Below are positions 4,842 to 6,329 of a stretch of DNA of 6,329 nucleotides, in pieces; the first letter of the stretch is position 1; each line of letters starts with the position of its first letter. The notes under the pieces are model-generated. The model worked only from the letters and a program-made list of their open reading frames with translations, was not told the DNA's origin and did no database searches. The translations under genes and the position numbers were made by a program. The stretch is from NCBI GenBank assembly GCA_024641465.1, contig JAHEDB010000141.1:1-6329 (forward strand), written 5' to 3'. This DNA is from Chromatiales bacterium (lineage in GTDB: Bacteria > Pseudomonadota > Gammaproteobacteria > UBA6429 > Thiohalophilaceae).

Positions 4842-6329
4842 ATGCTTGAAAGATTGGCCAACAACCTCAGATATTCTCTGAAGTACCGGATAGCGGGGAT
4901 TATTTTCACACTCGAAGCGATCATGATGACATCCGTACTCGGTGTCACGCTGAGTTACTCCATGCAGAAATCCCAGCAACAACGCACCGTCACCGAGGCC
5001 GTGATGCTGAACCTGCTGGGAGACCTGAGCCGGATCGCCTTATTAACCTCGGAATATGCTGAGTTGCAGGCCTATATCGAACAGGTTGTGGATGATCCTT
5101 ACATCGATACCGTGGTACTGGCGGATGGGAACAAAAACATTGTAGTAAGCAGTGAGTTTAGTCTGATTGGCCAAAAACTCCCTGCCAATAATCATGAACA
5201 AGACATACACGATACCCAGGATTCTCAACACTGGGAATACAAAGAAATAACAAATGCCACAGGCATATTTGGCAGCCTTGCTATTCGTTTTTCCAACAAG
5301 AGTCTGTATGAAACAAACAGGGAGGTCATGAATCTAGGTATCTCAATCGCCCTGATCGGCATGATCCTGATTGCTATCATTGGCATTTTTATCGGGCATA
5401 TATTGACGAGAAAGCTCGAAGTTCTTAAATCCGTGGCGCGACATTTCTCCAAGGGCAATCTTGGTTCACGCACTGGCTTTAACGGCAAAGATGAAGTTTC
5501 CATCGTCGGTCACACCTTTGATGAAATGGCGGAAACCGTCGCCGAACAAATGACTGAGTTATACAAGGCCAGGGAACAACTGGAGAAGCGGGTTAAGGAG
5601 CGTACCGAGCAATTGGCCTCCGCGCGTGACGAGGCGGTGCAGGCCACCCGCAGTAAGAGCGCCTTTCTTGCCAATATGAGCCACGAGATTCGTACCCCAC
5701 TCACGGCCATTATCGGCTTTACCGAATCACTACAGGAAAATGACCTGACTGATGCAGAGCGAACAGAATATCTGAATATTATCAGTCGTAGCAGCAAGCA
5801 CCTGCTGCAAATCATCAGTGATATCCTCGACCTGTCGAAGATCGAAGCGGAAAAGCTTGATGTTGAATCATTAAGAATCAGCCCCGCCGAGATCACCAAC
5901 GATGTAGGTTCACTGGTGCGCATGCTGGCCGAGGACAAAGGTCTGACAATCAACATCGACTACAAAACGTCGATCCCGGAATGGATCACCTGCGACCCGG
6001 TCCGTCTCAAGCAGATATTGATCAACCTGTGCAATAATGCCGTCAAATTCACTCAGCGGGGCGGTGTTACTCTTAATATAAGTTGTGATCGAGAAAATGA
6101 GGTGATCACCTTCAAGATCATAGATACCGGCATAGGGCTGACCGAACAACAGATCGACAATCTCTTTCAGGCGTTCACCCAGGCCGACTCATCCACCACC
6201 CGCAGATATGGTGGCACCGGTCTCGGCCTGCATTTATCGAAACAACTGGCGAACAAAATGGGCGGCGACATTACCGTCAAAAGCAGCCCCGACATCGGCA
6301 GTTGTTTTTGCCTGACCCTCCCGACCGGC
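4842..6329 (+). CDS. Membrane-bound sensor histidine kinase (3' end beyond window)
   Basis: The frame is open from the ATG at 4842 to the window edge, giving 496 residues without a stop. Segments in order: a transmembrane helix (about 16-38), a periplasmic sensor region (about 40-162), a second transmembrane helix (about 163-187), a HAMP linker (about 188-240, with FSKGNLGSR and a DEVS motif at 217-220), and a coiled coil (about 240-270). Then comes HisKA with the phospho-accepting His281 in SHEIRTP. The ATPase domain has the N box NLCNNAVKF (395-403), G1 DTGIGL (428-433), F box LFQAFTQAD (441-449) and G2 GGTGLGL (457-463). All key catalytic residues are present, so it should autophosphorylate. 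It follows the solute-binding protein by 5 nt with no clear Shine-Dalgarno, which points to translational coupling. Kinases of this type often continue into a receiver domain, so it may be a hybrid; that part is not visible. The cognate regulator is not in the window. Confidence 0.93.
   Translation, partial: MLERLANNLRYSLKYRIAGIIFTLEAIMMTSVLGVTLSYSMQKSQQQRTVTEAVMLNLLGDLSRIALLTSEYAELQAYIEQVVDDPYIDTVVLADGNKNIVVSSEFSLIGQKLPANNHEQDIHDTQDSQHWEYKEITNATGIFGSLAIRFSNKSLYETNREVMNLGISIALIGMILIAIIGIFIGHILTRKLEVLKSVARHFSKGNLGSRTGFNGKDEVSIVGHTFDEMAETVAEQMTELYKAREQLEKRVKERTEQLASARDEAVQATRSKSAFLANMSHEIRTPLTAIIGFTESLQENDLTDAERTEYLNIISRSSKHLLQIISDILDLSKIEAEKLDVESLRISPAEITNDVGSLVRMLAEDKGLTINIDYKTSIPEWITCDPVRLKQILINLCNNAVKFTQRGGVTLNISCDRENEVITFKIIDTGIGLTEQQIDNLFQAFTQADSSTTRRYGGTGLGLHLSKQLANKMGGDITVKSSPDIGSCFCLTLPTG

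Noticed and set aside
5043..6149. Several - strand open frames within 5043-6149
   Set aside because: They lie opposite the histidine kinase frame, which is continuous from 4842 to the window edge with all kinase motifs.

Overview
The window (about 6.3 kb, moderate GC) looks like a chromosomal segment of a gammaproteobacterium, probably an environmental one. The reasons are the adenylate kinase and DUF2288 protein types, the three GTAG-type REP palindrome pairs, and the two-component signalling genes. No phage, IS, tRNA, rRNA or CRISPR features are visible. The genus cannot be fixed from the sequence alone.

Layout, left to right. (1) Positions 1-146 hold the C-terminal end of an ABC-2 type (NodJ/YadH-like) transporter permease on the + strand. 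(2) A short gap (147-343) carries a degenerate purine-rich inverted repeat. (3) A 592-residue gene on the - strand (344-2122) fuses an N-terminal GNAT-type acetyltransferase domain to a C-terminal zinc-dependent histone-deacetylase/acetylpolyamine-amidohydrolase domain with all its catalytic residues. (4) A 480-nt non-coding stretch (2123-2602) holds a candidate promoter for that gene, three tandem REP doublets (a BIME-like array), a second GC-rich dispersed-type repeat, and the strong intrinsic terminator of the next gene. (5) adk, adenylate kinase, on the - strand (2603-3256), has a four-cysteine zinc-type LID. (6) Divergent from it on the + strand is a small DUF2288 protein (3405-3740). (7) A 250-nt gap follows, with a perfect CAGGTT/AACCTG palindrome near a TATAAA box. 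(8) A two-gene + strand sensory operon comes next: a periplasmic PhnD-like solute-binding protein (3991-4836), then 5 nt later a membrane-bound sensor histidine kinase (4842 to the window edge at 6329, incomplete).

Functional reading. The PhnD-like protein is followed by a kinase, with no ABC permease or ATPase in view, so it more likely presents a ligand to the kinase than feeds a transporter (compare TorT/TorS and LuxP/LuxQ). The acetyltransferase-deacetylase fusion puts two chemically opposed lysine- or amine-acylation activities on one chain. These two loci are the most interesting items. The rest is ordinary housekeeping sequence plus intergenic repeats.
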